Of a stretch of DNA of 55,209 nucleotides, positions 17,454 to 25,218 are shown in pieces. How positions within the stretch are numbered: position 1 is the first letter of the stretch; each line of letters opens with the position of its first letter. The stretch is from Sphingomonas sp. CCH10-B3. Its GTDB lineage: Bacteria > Pseudomonadota > Alphaproteobacteria > Sphingomonadales > Sphingomonadaceae. The notes beneath the pieces are model-generated. The model saw nothing but the letters and a program-made list of their open reading frames with translations, made no database searches and was not told the origin of the DNA. The position numbers and the translations under genes are program-made. The DNA lies in contig NZ_LSIJ01000103.1 in NCBI RefSeq assembly GCF_001556185.1, forward strand, positions 1 through 55,209, in the 5' to 3' direction.

Positions 17454-18080
17454 ATGCTTCAGGACCGCATCGACAACGACGAACACTACCGCATCCTCAT
17501 CGACAACCGGAACCCGCTGCGCATCGTGCTAGCCACGCAGGCGATGCTCGAGGCCAAAGGGCCCGTCGAACCGCTCTGGCACCGCGAGGCCGGCGACGCG
17601 CGGTCGATGGCCGCGCTGCTCCGCTGGGTCGCGATCCGCCGCGACCGCTGGCAGGAATGGGGCCAGCTCGCCGAGGCCCTGGGCCCCGCGGCCTTCTACC
17701 AGCACATGCGCGAGCGCATGGAGGCCGAGCCACCGGCGGAATGCATCGGCACGATGGTGACCCGCCTGGACGACCCCGTCGAAATCGCGATCTCGGAATC
17801 CATGCACGGTCCGCAGGGGCTGTTCTACCAACCCCTATACGTCCACCGCTTTGCGTCTTCCGCCGCGCGCGACCGGTTCTACGACTGGATGTATTCCGAC
17901 GACAACATCCATGCCGTCGACGCGCTCGCCCGGCTCGGATACGCGGACGGCGCGCTCGCGCTCGGCAAGGCGCTCGACCGCATCGCCGAGTACAGGCCCG
18001 CCGGCAACCGCGCCGAACGCCGCCGTCGCGCCAAGGCGGAGGCGAAGGCTGGACGCCGGCAACCCACGACTGTGGCGTGA
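17454..18080 (+). CDS. Uncharacterised 208-residue protein (gene 3 of unknown operon)
   Basis: The protein is unrecognised. It is soluble and largely helical, with acidic and aromatic patches (FYDWMYSDDNIHAVDAL). Its C-terminus is strongly basic (NRAERRRRAKAEAKAGRRQ), which could contact nucleic acid or ribosomes. It follows the 774-residue gene on the same strand with a 176-bp gap, so it may belong to the same unit or have its own promoter. A strong hairpin sits five bases after its stop. ATG 17454 is the first start and is kept. Confidence 0.6.
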   Translation: MLQDRIDNDEHYRILIDNRNPLRIVLATQAMLEAKGPVEPLWHREAGDARSMAALLRWVAIRRDRWQEWGQLAEALGPAAFYQHMRERMEAEPPAECIGTMVTRLDDPVEIAISESMHGPQGLFYQPLYVHRFASSAARDRFYDWMYSDDNIHAVDALARLGYADGALALGKALDRIAEYRPAGNRAERRRRAKAEAKAGRRQPTTVA

Positions 18081-18084
18081 AGGC

Positions 18085-18119
18085 AGGCGGCGGTGTCGCC
18101 ATTTGGCGAGCCGCCGCCT
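18085..18119 (+). terminator. Strong GC hairpin ending the unknown operon
   Basis: Just after the stop at 18080, arms GGCGGCGG (18086-18093) and CCGCCGCC (18111-18118) enclose a second stem, TCGCC/GGCGA, around an ATTT loop. No T tract follows, so this is a terminator-like hairpin and not a textbook intrinsic terminator. It marks the boundary to the arsR region. Confidence 0.6.
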
Positions 18120-18281
18120 TGCAGCCTGCTCGAACGACGCGAAGTCCGTGTCCCGACAGCCGGGCCAGGGATATCCTAACTGCATGGCGCCCATCGTTCG
18201 GCCCATCGAGGCCGGATCTAGCATCGCCTATGTTCGGCCATCGCCGATTAAGACCAAGCGGCTGCGGTTAAAGGTCCGGCA

Positions 18282-18297
18282 AAATGTATCGACATTT
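18282..18297. promoter_or_regulatory. Palindromic operator before arsR
   Basis: AAATGT-ATCG-ACATTT is a perfect inverted repeat with 6-bp arms, placed just upstream of the arsR start at 18302. ArsR/SmtB repressors bind such dyads in their own promoters, so autorepression is likely. Confidence 0.5.
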
Positions 18298-18301
18298 CCC
18301 G

Positions 18302-18778
18302 ATGAGTGTTGACGAACCTCGTTCCATCGGGCAATTTCGATGGATGGACAACGAAGCAGCTTTGGTCGCTCTCGCCGCGCTCGCCCACCCGACACGCCTG
18401 AACACTTTCCAGATCCTCGTCCGTCACGAGCCGGACGGGATGACAACAGGTCAGCTGGTCGACGCGACCGGCTTGAGCCAGAGCACCTTCTCCACGCACC
18501 TCGCCGTGCTCGCCAAGGCCGGCCTCGTCCAATCCGAAAAGCGCGGACGCAACCTGGTCCAGCGCGTCGACATGGACGCGCTTCGCGCGCTGATGGTCTT
18601 CCTAGTGAAGGACTGTTGCCAGGGTCGGGCCGAGCTGTGCGAACCTTCGCGCCGCTGCTCATGTTCACCGGTGTCGAAGGCAAGACCTTCTCGCCGATGG
18701 CGATCACCATCATGCTCGCGCTCGTCGCGGCCTTCATCTTGGCGCTTACCTTCGTGCCCGCCATGGTGGCGCTCCTAA
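18302..18778 (+). CDS. ArsR-family metal repressor with a deletion-altered C-terminus
   Basis: The frame gives an ArsR/SmtB winged helix (MDNEAALVALAALAHPTRLN, then TGLSQSTFSTHLAVLAKAGLV) and the family's C-terminal cysteine motif, KDCCQGRAELCEP. After that proline the frame runs for another 40 or so residues of Ser/Arg-rich sequence, which is out-of-frame czcA. The normal end of the gene has therefore been lost in a deletion at about 18640. The DNA-binding core is intact and the protein may still fold. The start may be ATG 18302, chosen because the earlier ATG 18284 lies inside the operator, or ATG 18344, which matches the usual family N-terminus. Confidence 0.7.
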   Translation: MSVDEPRSIGQFRWMDNEAALVALAALAHPTRLNTFQILVRHEPDGMTTGQLVDATGLSQSTFSTHLAVLAKAGLVQSEKRGRNLVQRVDMDALRALMVFLVKDCCQGRAELCEPSRRCSCSPVSKARPSRRWRSPSCSRSSRPSSWRLPSCPPWWRS

Positions 18779-20427
18779 TTCGAGGCCGCGTCGCCGAGAA
18801 GGAAGTGTGGCTGATCGCCAAGGCCAAGGATCGTTACCTGCCATTGCTCAACAAGGCGGTGGCGCGGCCGTGGCCTTTTATCCTCGGCGGCTTCACCTTC
18901 TTCTTGACGGCGGTGCCTGCCTTCGGGCTGCTAGGCTCGGAGTTCATTCCCCAGCTCGACGAAAAGAATATCGCGCTCGCATCGACGCGCGTGCCATCCG
19001 TGAGCCTCGAACAATCGCTGACGATGCAGCGCGGCGTGGAGCGAGCTGTCACCAGCCTCCCCGAAGTGGCGTTGATGTTTTCCAAGACCGGCACGGCGGA
19101 GGTTGCGACCGACCCCATGCCGCCGAACATGTCGGACGCTTATGTAATCCTCAAACCTCAGGATCAGTGGCCCGCGGGCGTGCGTTCCAAGGCAGACGTG
19201 ATCGAGCGTATCGAGAAAGTCGCTCGAGGCCAACTCGGCCAGCTTTACGAGGTAAGCCAGCCCATCCAACTCCGTTTCAACGAACTGATCGCCGGCGTGC
19301 GCGGCGATGTCGCGATCAAGCTCTACGGCGACGATCTCGACAAAATGGCCCAGACCGCCGCCGAGATCGTCCGCATCCTGCAGTCGATTCCCGGCGCGGG
19401 CAGCGTCAAGGCGGACCAAGTTGGCGGCGCGCCGACGCTCGATGTCAAGCTCGATCGGGCTGCGATCGCCCGTTACGGCCTGACCGTTCGAGAAGTCGCC
19501 GACACGGTATCGGCGGCGTTGGGCGGACGCGAAGCCGGGCTGCTCTACGAGGGCGACAGGCGGTTCGACATTACGGTGCGAGTCCCCGAGACCACGCGGA
19601 TCAACTTGGATGAAATCCAAGCGTTGCCAGTGTTACTTCCGGAAAAACCGGGCCAGTCTCGTCAGCAGGTGTCGCTCGCGCAAGTCGCGCAGATACGCAT
19701 CACCGAAGGACTGAACGAGGTCAGACGCGAGAACGGCAAGCGGCGCCTCGCTATCCAGGTCAACCTTCTGGGCAGGGACGCCGGATCGTTCGTGGCGGAA
19801 GCACAGGCGAAAATCGCTCAGGTCCAGCTTCCAGCCGGCTATTATCTCGAATGGGGCGGGCAGTTCCAGAGCCTACAGGATGCGAGCCGCAGGCTCGCGA
19901 TCGTTGTGCCCTTGTGCTTCCTCGCCATCTTCGGGCTGCTCTACATGGCCTTGGGCGGGTTCTCGCGAGCGGCCGCAGTGTTCCTCGCTGTGCCATTGGG
20001 GCTGGCGGGCGGCGTGTTCACCCTGGCGTTGACGGGCATCGCGTTTTCCGTGTCGGCTGCCGTTGGATTCATCTGCCTTGCCGGTGTGGCGGTGCTGAAT
20101 GGACTCGTCGTGATGACGGCGATCCGCGAGCGGCTGGAGCAAGGAGCGCCGATCGAGCAGGCCATCATTGACGGGTGCCGCGAGAAAATGCGCGCGGTGG
20201 TGATGACCGGGTTCGTGCCCGCGATCGGCTTCGTGCCGATGGCGCTCGCGCACGGCACCGGCGCCGAGGTGCAGAAGCCATTGGCCACTACGGTGATCGG
20301 TGGTCTGGTCGCCGCCACGATCCTGACGCTGCTCGTCCTTCCCGCCATCGCCCGTGTGGTGCTGGGCTGGGGCGAGCGGCGGACCACGCCCAGAGACCCC
20401 GAAGCCGGCGTGTCCAGGTTCGCGTGA
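18643..20427 (+). pseudogene. czcA: czcA-type RND efflux pump, N-terminal half deleted
   Basis: About 595 codons match the C-terminal part of a CzcA heavy-metal RND pump, starting at TFAPLLMFTGVEGKTF in the middle of the family and running to the normal end. The N-terminal 450 or so residues are missing, with the first porter subdomains and the membrane helix carrying the proton-relay acidic residues. The frame is open upstream only by chance, through the arsR region read in another frame. The fragment cannot pump. No czcB or czcC precedes it, so the deletion probably removed both together with the 5' part of czcA and the end of arsR. Confidence 0.85.
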
Positions 20428-20441
20428 TGAAGGAGGCGACC

Positions 20442-20831
20442 ATGAGCGAGCGAACAAAGCTGCTCCGCGTTTACACTGATGAGGCTGCCTATTTCGGCGA
20501 CCGCAAGGTGTTTGAAGTTGTCGCGTCCCGAGCGCGGGATGCGACGTTGGCGGGAGCGACGGTATTGGAGGCGCTGATCGGTTTCGGCCGATCGGCTCAC
20601 GTCCACAGGCGGCATGTTCTCGAGAGTGACCGAGCCGTGGTCGTCGAGATCATCGACCAGGAGGAACGGCTACGCGCTTTCGCCCCGACGCTGGGCGACG
20701 TTCCGGGTATCGCCCTGATCACGTTGGAAGCGGTCGAAATCGTCGGTGGGGAGGCGGCATCGGCGCTATTCGTCGAGCCAAACCAGCACTCCGGCGACGG
20801 CGCGTCGCAACAGTCCAGCAAGGAGGGATAA
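20442..20831 (+). CDS. DUF190 family protein
   Basis: This 129-residue protein matches DUF190 (LLRVYTDEAAYFGDRKVFEVV near the start, then HRRHVLESDRAVVVEIID). The family has a PII-like ferredoxin fold and is often found beside metal or fluoride transport genes. The start ATG 20442 has a strong AAGGAGG site at 20430-20436. It begins 14 bp after the czcA fragment stop and ends 2 bp before the exchanger gene, so it belonged to the former czc operon. Function is not established; a regulatory role in cation transport is an inference from neighbours. Confidence 0.82.
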   Translation: MSERTKLLRVYTDEAAYFGDRKVFEVVASRARDATLAGATVLEALIGFGRSAHVHRRHVLESDRAVVVEIIDQEERLRAFAPTLGDVPGIALITLEAVEIVGGEAASALFVEPNQHSGDGASQQSSKEG

Positions 20832-20833
20832 CA

Positions 20834-22150
20834 ATGGATAGAACGTCCGACATGCGACCATCCGGTGAGCCCCGCCCCTCCATGCGGCGCTTTATGACGC
20901 TCGTCGCGATCACGGCCGCCGCGATGATCCCGGCGATAGTGCTCAGGATCGAGGGGTGGCGACCCAATCCCATCCTCGACGCCTTCCTGTTCGGCGCCGC
21001 GATCCTCGCGGGCGGCTTCTTCCTGTCATGGGGAGCAGAGGCGGCCGAGAAGCGAATATCGGCGGGGCTGATCGTTGCGATCGTCGCGCTGATCACCGTG
21101 CTTCCCGAATATGCCGTGGATTTCTATTACGCCTACTCGGCAGGAGCGAACCCGGGCTCCAACTACGTTCACTACGCCGCGGCGAACATGACCGGGGCAA
21201 ACCGCCTGCTCGTCGGCCTCGCTTGGCCGTTGCTGGTGCTGCTCCACTGGCACAGGACGCGCGAGCGCGCGATCCCCCTGCTCCCCGCCAACCGGACCGA
21301 GGTTCTCTTCCTCCTGTTGCCTAGCGTCTATGCCTTCACCATCCTTCTGAAGGACGCCATCTCGGTCGTTGACACCGTCATCCTCGTCGCTCTGTTCGGC
21401 GTGTATATGTGGCGGGCCAGCGACAAGGGTGAAGGCGCCGAGGACGACGATGATGACGAGCCAGGCCCCGCAGCCGCCCTCGCCGAGTTGCCAGCTGCGC
21501 GGCAATGGCTCGCGATGGGCGCCCTAACCGTGGTCGCCGCCGCGGTGATCCTCGTTTCCGCCGAACCCTTCGCCGAAGCGATGGTCGATTCGGGGCGACT
21601 GCTCGGCTTCGATGAATTTCTTCTGATTCAGTGGTTGGCTCCCCTTGCCAGTGAAGCGCCAGCCGTCGTGATCGCTGTCCTGTTTGTCCTGTCCGGACGC
21701 GCTGAAACCGGCATGGCGACCATGATTTCCGACAAGATCAACCAGTGGACGTTGCTCGTCGGCATGTTGCCGCTCGCCCTGAGCCTGGGCGCTGGCCAGC
21801 TCTCGCCCCTGCCGCTCGACGCGCGCCAGCACGAGGAGTTCTTCCTGACAGCGGCACAGTCCCTTTTCGGCATCGCCTTGCTGCTCCGACTTCGGCTAGG
21901 CCTCGCTAGCGCGGCAGCGCTCGCCGGGCTGTTCGCGGTCCAGGTGACGCTGGCGGTGCTGTGGCAAGGCGACGAGGCCAGAACGATCGCCGGCCTCACC
22001 TGGCTTGCGTGGGCCTATATCGGGCTTGCGGCGGTCATTTTCGCGCTGAATGTCAGATCCCTGCCAGCGCTGGCGAAGCCGTTGTGGAACCGAGCGATCG
22101 ACGATGAGCAGCGGTCGGACGCCGCTTCCGGTTCTGAGCGCCGTCCATAG
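20834..22150 (+). CDS. CaCA-superfamily cation exchanger
   Basis: This 438-residue membrane protein has about ten helices in two inverted halves. Each half carries a family alpha-repeat, ITVLPEYAVDFYYAYSAG with ANMTGANRLLVG near residue 95-130 and PLASEAPAVVIAVLFVLSG with DKINQWTLLVGMLPL near 270-320. These acidic and Ser/Asn-rich motifs form the ion-binding site of Na+/Ca2+-type antiporters. An acidic loop (EGAEDDDDDEPG) joins the halves. It is coupled to the DUF190 gene (2-bp gap). In this context it may export a divalent metal, but the ion cannot be read from the sequence. Confidence 0.85.
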   Translation: MDRTSDMRPSGEPRPSMRRFMTLVAITAAAMIPAIVLRIEGWRPNPILDAFLFGAAILAGGFFLSWGAEAAEKRISAGLIVAIVALITVLPEYAVDFYYAYSAGANPGSNYVHYAAANMTGANRLLVGLAWPLLVLLHWHRTRERAIPLLPANRTEVLFLLLPSVYAFTILLKDAISVVDTVILVALFGVYMWRASDKGEGAEDDDDDEPGPAAALAELPAARQWLAMGALTVVAAAVILVSAEPFAEAMVDSGRLLGFDEFLLIQWLAPLASEAPAVVIAVLFVLSGRAETGMATMISDKINQWTLLVGMLPLALSLGAGQLSPLPLDARQHEEFFLTAAQSLFGIALLLRLRLGLASAAALAGLFAVQVTLAVLWQGDEARTIAGLTWLAWAYIGLAAVIFALNVRSLPALAKPLWNRAIDDEQRSDAASGSERRP

Positions 22151-22222
22151 CTGACCGCTGCTTCACCAGATGCAGGGGTGGCTTTGGAGCGCACAAAGCG
22201 CCCAGTGCGGCGATGCGGCCCT

Positions 22223-22269
22223 CCCCGCCCTGTCCCATCCCCGGGGCGGGGGGTCGACCACGGAGGAAT
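22223..22269 (+). promoter_or_regulatory. GC hairpin leader A, upstream of the methyltransferase gene
   Basis: CCCCGCCC (22223-22230) can pair with GGGCGGGG (22244-22251). The 3' part, from CCCCGGGGCGGGG through TCGACCACGGAGGAAT (22239-22269), recurs at 23004-23032 with one substitution and two fewer G. The ribosome site GGAGGA lies directly 3' of the hairpin, so folding could affect translation of the gene at 22278. Confidence 0.55.
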
Positions 22270-22277
22270 GTGGCCAA

Positions 22278-22970
22278 ATGACTGGAAAACGGTCAGGCGA
22301 TGCTGACCCGGCTCCCACGCCCGCGCGCGACTTCGTGCCCGCAGCAGGTCGCGCCGAGCTTACTGGTCTCTACGATCTTGCCATAGCCGTGTTGACTCGC
22401 GAGCGACGCTGGCGAGCCGCGCTTCTGCGGCTGACCGCGCCGAGCACAGGCGAGACGATCGTCGATGTCGGGTACGGCACGGGCAGCTTCGCGATCATGC
22501 TGAAGCGGGCCTGCCCCGACGTGCTCGTGATCGCCGTCGATCCCGATCCGGCGGTCCTGACGATCGCTGGCGCGAAAGCGGCAAATGCCGGCGCTGCGGT
22601 CGAGTGGCTTCAGGCGATGGGCGACGAGCTGGCGGAGGCAGGCATCGGAACGGCCGACAAGGCGACATCGAGCCTGGTTCTGCATCAATGCCCGCTTCCC
22701 ATGAAACGGGCGATCCTGGCCGCAATGTTTCAGACACTGCGGCCCGGCGGCTTGATCGTGGTCGCCGACTACGGGGAGCAGCGCAGCCGCTTGATGCGGC
22801 TCCTGTTCAAGCAGATTCAGCGCCTCGATGGGTTCGAGAACACGCAGCCAAACGCCGATGGCATGCTACCCCGCCTGTTCGCGGAAGCCGGATTTTCCCG
22901 CGTGGTGGAGCATGAAGTGATCCGGACCATCACAGGCTCCATCTCGATCTACTCGGCCCGCAAGTATTAG
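22278..22970 (+). CDS. Class I SAM-dependent methyltransferase
   Basis: The 230-residue protein has the Rossmann-type SAM fold. Motif I is VDVGYGTGSFA, with tyrosine where most relatives have cysteine or serine. An acidic end of strand 2 (IAVDPDPAVL) and the FQTLRPGGLIVVADYGE motif follow. It is UbiE-like in general shape, and the substrate is unknown. Small-molecule or metalloid methylation would fit the metal-resistance setting, but the cysteines expected of an arsenite methyltransferase are not seen. The start ATG 22278 is 10 bases after CGGAGGA; ATG 22268 is out of frame. Confidence 0.78.
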   Translation: MTGKRSGDADPAPTPARDFVPAAGRAELTGLYDLAIAVLTRERRWRAALLRLTAPSTGETIVDVGYGTGSFAIMLKRACPDVLVIAVDPDPAVLTIAGAKAANAGAAVEWLQAMGDELAEAGIGTADKATSSLVLHQCPLPMKRAILAAMFQTLRPGGLIVVADYGEQRSRLMRLLFKQIQRLDGFENTQPNADGMLPRLFAEAGFSRVVEHEVIRTITGSISIYSARKY

Positions 22971-22994
22971 CGGGAGTAGGACGGGAGCGGTGCG

Positions 22995-23032
22995 CCGCCC
23001 CTTCCCCGGGGCGGGGTCGAGCACGGAGGAAT
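22995..23032 (+). promoter_or_regulatory. GC hairpin leader B
   Basis: CCGCCCC (22995-23001) and GGGGCGG (23008-23014) form a 7-bp stem with a TTCCCC loop. The segment 23004-23032 is a near copy of the leader before the methyltransferase, including the CACGGAGGAAT ribosome site. It lies 24 bp after the methyltransferase stop and so could also act as a terminator for it. Confidence 0.55.
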
Positions 23033-23042
23033 TCGACACACC

Positions 23043-23096
23043 ATGTTGATGTCGGTTGTAACCGAACGGCTCCCTCTCGCGGAACACAGCGCATAG
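23043..23096 (+). CDS. Possible 17-residue leader peptide
   Basis: ATG 23043 follows the GGAGGA of hairpin leader B by 12 bases and opens a frame of 17 codons (MLMSVVTERLPLAEHSA) ending at TAG 23094-23096, 40 bases before the next gene. It could be a translated leader or simply the remnant of a gene whose start was duplicated with the leader. There is no similarity to judge by, so confidence is low. Confidence 0.25.
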   Translation: MLMSVVTERLPLAEHSA

Positions 23097-23136
23097 TCCG
23101 ATTGACAGCCTGACCCGAAAACCACAGGATGAAGAC

Positions 23137-23502
23137 GTGAAGCGTATCGCCACCCTGCTTCTCCTTCTGGGAGTGATCGTCGGCCTCGCTGGCCGACCGG
23201 TGCAGGCAGCGACTCCCCCGATGGCCGCGATGAGCATGGCGAAGATGTCGCAGGCCGACATGGCGGCGATGCCAGACTGCATGGCGAAGATGTCGAAAGA
23301 CGCAGAGCACAAGCCCTGCAAGTGCGGCATGGGCGGATGCATCGCCATGATGGCCTCGGGCGCCAGCCTGATGCTCGCCGACGGGACTTCGGCGATCGCC
23401 CCCAGCGTCGCGACCAAGCGGCTGGATAGACCCTCAACCATAGCGGCACTGCACGGCAGGTCGACCGCACCGGAACCCGAGCCCCCCACACTCCTTGGTT
23501 GA
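23137..23502 (+). CDS. Small secreted Met/Cys-rich protein, copper-locus type
   Basis: This is a 121-residue protein with a clear Sec signal peptide (MKRIATLLLLLGVIVGLAGRP, cleavage likely after VQA). The mature part is rich in methionine (PPMAAMSMAKMSQADMAAM) and has a CKCGMGGC cluster, residues suited to binding Cu(I) or Ag(I) in the periplasm. It starts at GTG 23137; the ATG six bases earlier runs straight into a stop. It precedes the cus operon and may serve as a metal scavenger or chaperone. No named family is recognised. Confidence 0.65.
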   Translation: MKRIATLLLLLGVIVGLAGRPVQAATPPMAAMSMAKMSQADMAAMPDCMAKMSKDAEHKPCKCGMGGCIAMMASGASLMLADGTSAIAPSVATKRLDRPSTIAALHGRSTAPEPEPPTLLG

Positions 23503-23600
23503 ACCGAACGGTGCCGGATCGCGCCTCGCCGTGTCGTGCCCAGCACGCGCCGCGGGGTGACCGTCCCACGCCCCACCGCGTCAAAATCAAGGAAATTACC

Positions 23601-23891
23601 ATGAACACCTATGTCCGCGCCGCCGCGATGGCGGCTGCATTCGCCTGGTCCGTCTCGGCTCTTCCTGCCTTCGCCGACACGGCACCCGCTTCGCAGACCG
23701 GCCACTTCGAGTGGCGAGCCCAGCCATCCTACGGCCCCCGCGCGCCCACGCGCGCGCCGGTCCGCGTGTGGGTCGGCGACGCCAGGGCGACCAACTCGGC
23801 CTGCGACTGCCCGATGATGTGGGGCGGCCAAGCGCAGGCGTCCGCCTGCATGGGCATGTCCGCGACGGATCGCGCCGACCCAAGAGGCTGA
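23601..23891 (+). CDS. Small secreted protein upstream of cusC
   Basis: This 96-residue protein has a signal peptide (MNTYVRAAAMAAAFAWSVSA, cleavage likely after AFA). The short mature part ends in a CDCPMMWGG...CMGM segment able to hold a soft metal. The ribosome site AAGGAAAT precedes ATG 23601. An upstream in-frame extension exists but lacks the signal sequence. It sits 97 bp before cusC and 98 bp after the previous small gene, so the two small proteins probably belong to the cus unit. Function is unknown. Confidence 0.55.
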   Translation: MNTYVRAAAMAAAFAWSVSALPAFADTAPASQTGHFEWRAQPSYGPRAPTRAPVRVWVGDARATNSACDCPMMWGGQAQASACMGMSATDRADPRG

Positions 23892-23988
23892 ACGGGCCAT
23901 CGACGCGGGGGGCAGCCGGTGGTCGGGCCCATCGGCTGCGCTTCCGCGCGATGGACCGCGTCCGCTTCCCATCCATCGGGATACCGTG

Positions 23989-25218
23989 ATGAAGACACTA
24001 TGCATATTGCTGCTCGCTGCGGCGCTGCCATCGGCGGCGCTGGCCGGACCGCTGACGTTCGACGACGCGCTAGCCAAGGTGAAGGCAGGCGCTCCCTCGG
24101 TCAAGGCCAAGGCGCTGAGCGCCGACGCGACGCGCTCGGCCCGCATCGCCGCCGGGCAACTTCCTGATCCCAAGCTCGCGCTCGGGATCGACAGCTTCCC
24201 GATATCGGGGCCGCTGGCATTCCAACCCTCGCGCGACAACTTTACCTGGGGGCGGGTCGGCATATCGCAGGACATCCCCAACCTCGCCAAGCGCCGCGCC
24301 CAGCGCGGGCGGGCCGACGCCGACATCGCGGTCGCCAACGCCGGGACGCTCGTCGAGATCCGCACCGTCGAGGTGCAGACCGCGATCGCCTGGATCAACC
24401 TAGCCTATGCGGAGCGGCGGCTCGCCGCGCTCGACGACGTGCTCGCCAGGCTCGGCCGCATCGTCCGGACGGCCCCCAGCGCGGTGGCGTCGGGCAACGC
24501 TCGTCCGGCACAGACGCTTGCGGGACGCGCGGCGCTCGCCCGCCTGCAGGATCGCCGCGACGAGCTGGTGTCGGCCGTCGCGCGCGCGAAGGCGGACCTG
24601 ACCCGCTGGACCGGCGAGGCCGAACCCGAGATCGCCGGCGCGGTTCCGGACCTGACCGTCGATCCAGTGGAGCTCCGTGCAGGACTTGAACGGCACCCCT
24701 CGCTCGCCCTGCTGACAGCGCTGGCCGGCCGCGCGGACGCCGACCTGCGGCTCGCGCAGGCTGACCGCCGCCCGGACCTCGGCGTCGACCTGTCCTATCA
24801 GCGGCGTGACCCACGCTTCGGGGACTATGTGTCGGCAGGCGTGACGATCGGGCTTCCGCTATTCAAGAAGCGCCGGCAGGACCCGCTGATCGCGGCGCGC
24901 GCGGCCGACGCCGGCAGCGCCCGCGCCGACGCGGACGCCGCCTTGCGCGCGCTGACCGCCGACCTCGAGGCCGGCCTCGCCGACCACGTCATGCACCACG
25001 ACCAATGGATGCGCGCGCGCGATGTGCTCCAGCCGCTCGCGCAGGAACGGGTGACGCTGGAGGTGGCGAGCTACGCCGCCGGCCGGGCCAGCCTCGTCGA
25101 CCTCGTCGACGCCCACTCCGCGCTGGCTGAAGCGATGCTGGACACGCTCGACCGGGAAGCCACCGTCGCCGCCGATGGCGTGCGGCTCAATCTCCTGTTC
25201 GGGAGCGCCGACCGATGA
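23989..25218 (+). CDS. cusC: TolC-family outer-membrane channel of the Cus efflux system
   Basis: This 409-residue outer-membrane efflux protein has a signal peptide ending in ALAG and two copies of the long-helix TolC repeat (LTFDDALAKVKAGAPSVKAK near the start, then RAGLERHPSLALL in the middle). It would form the exit duct for copper or silver pumped by CusA. It starts at ATG 23989; a GTG directly before it is also in frame. The stop overlaps the cusB start (ATGA), marking a tight operon. Confidence 0.88.
   Translation: MKTLCILLLAAALPSAALAGPLTFDDALAKVKAGAPSVKAKALSADATRSARIAAGQLPDPKLALGIDSFPISGPLAFQPSRDNFTWGRVGISQDIPNLAKRRAQRGRADADIAVANAGTLVEIRTVEVQTAIAWINLAYAERRLAALDDVLARLGRIVRTAPSAVASGNARPAQTLAGRAALARLQDRRDELVSAVARAKADLTRWTGEAEPEIAGAVPDLTVDPVELRAGLERHPSLALLTALAGRADADLRLAQADRRPDLGVDLSYQRRDPRFGDYVSAGVTIGLPLFKKRRQDPLIAARAADAGSARADADAALRALTADLEAGLADHVMHHDQWMRARDVLQPLAQERVTLEVASYAAGRASLVDLVDAHSALAEAMLDTLDREATVAADGVRLNLLFGSADR

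Noticed and set aside
18340..20427. A single 695-residue fusion protein covering arsR and czcA
   Set aside because: The first 100 residues are the arsR gene read in the wrong frame (Arg/Pro/Gly-rich, no domain). Only the part from about 18643 matches CzcA.
22223..22269. Known riboswitch class
   Set aside because: The hairpin is short and GC-only, with no conserved unpaired core of any riboswitch family that I can recognise.
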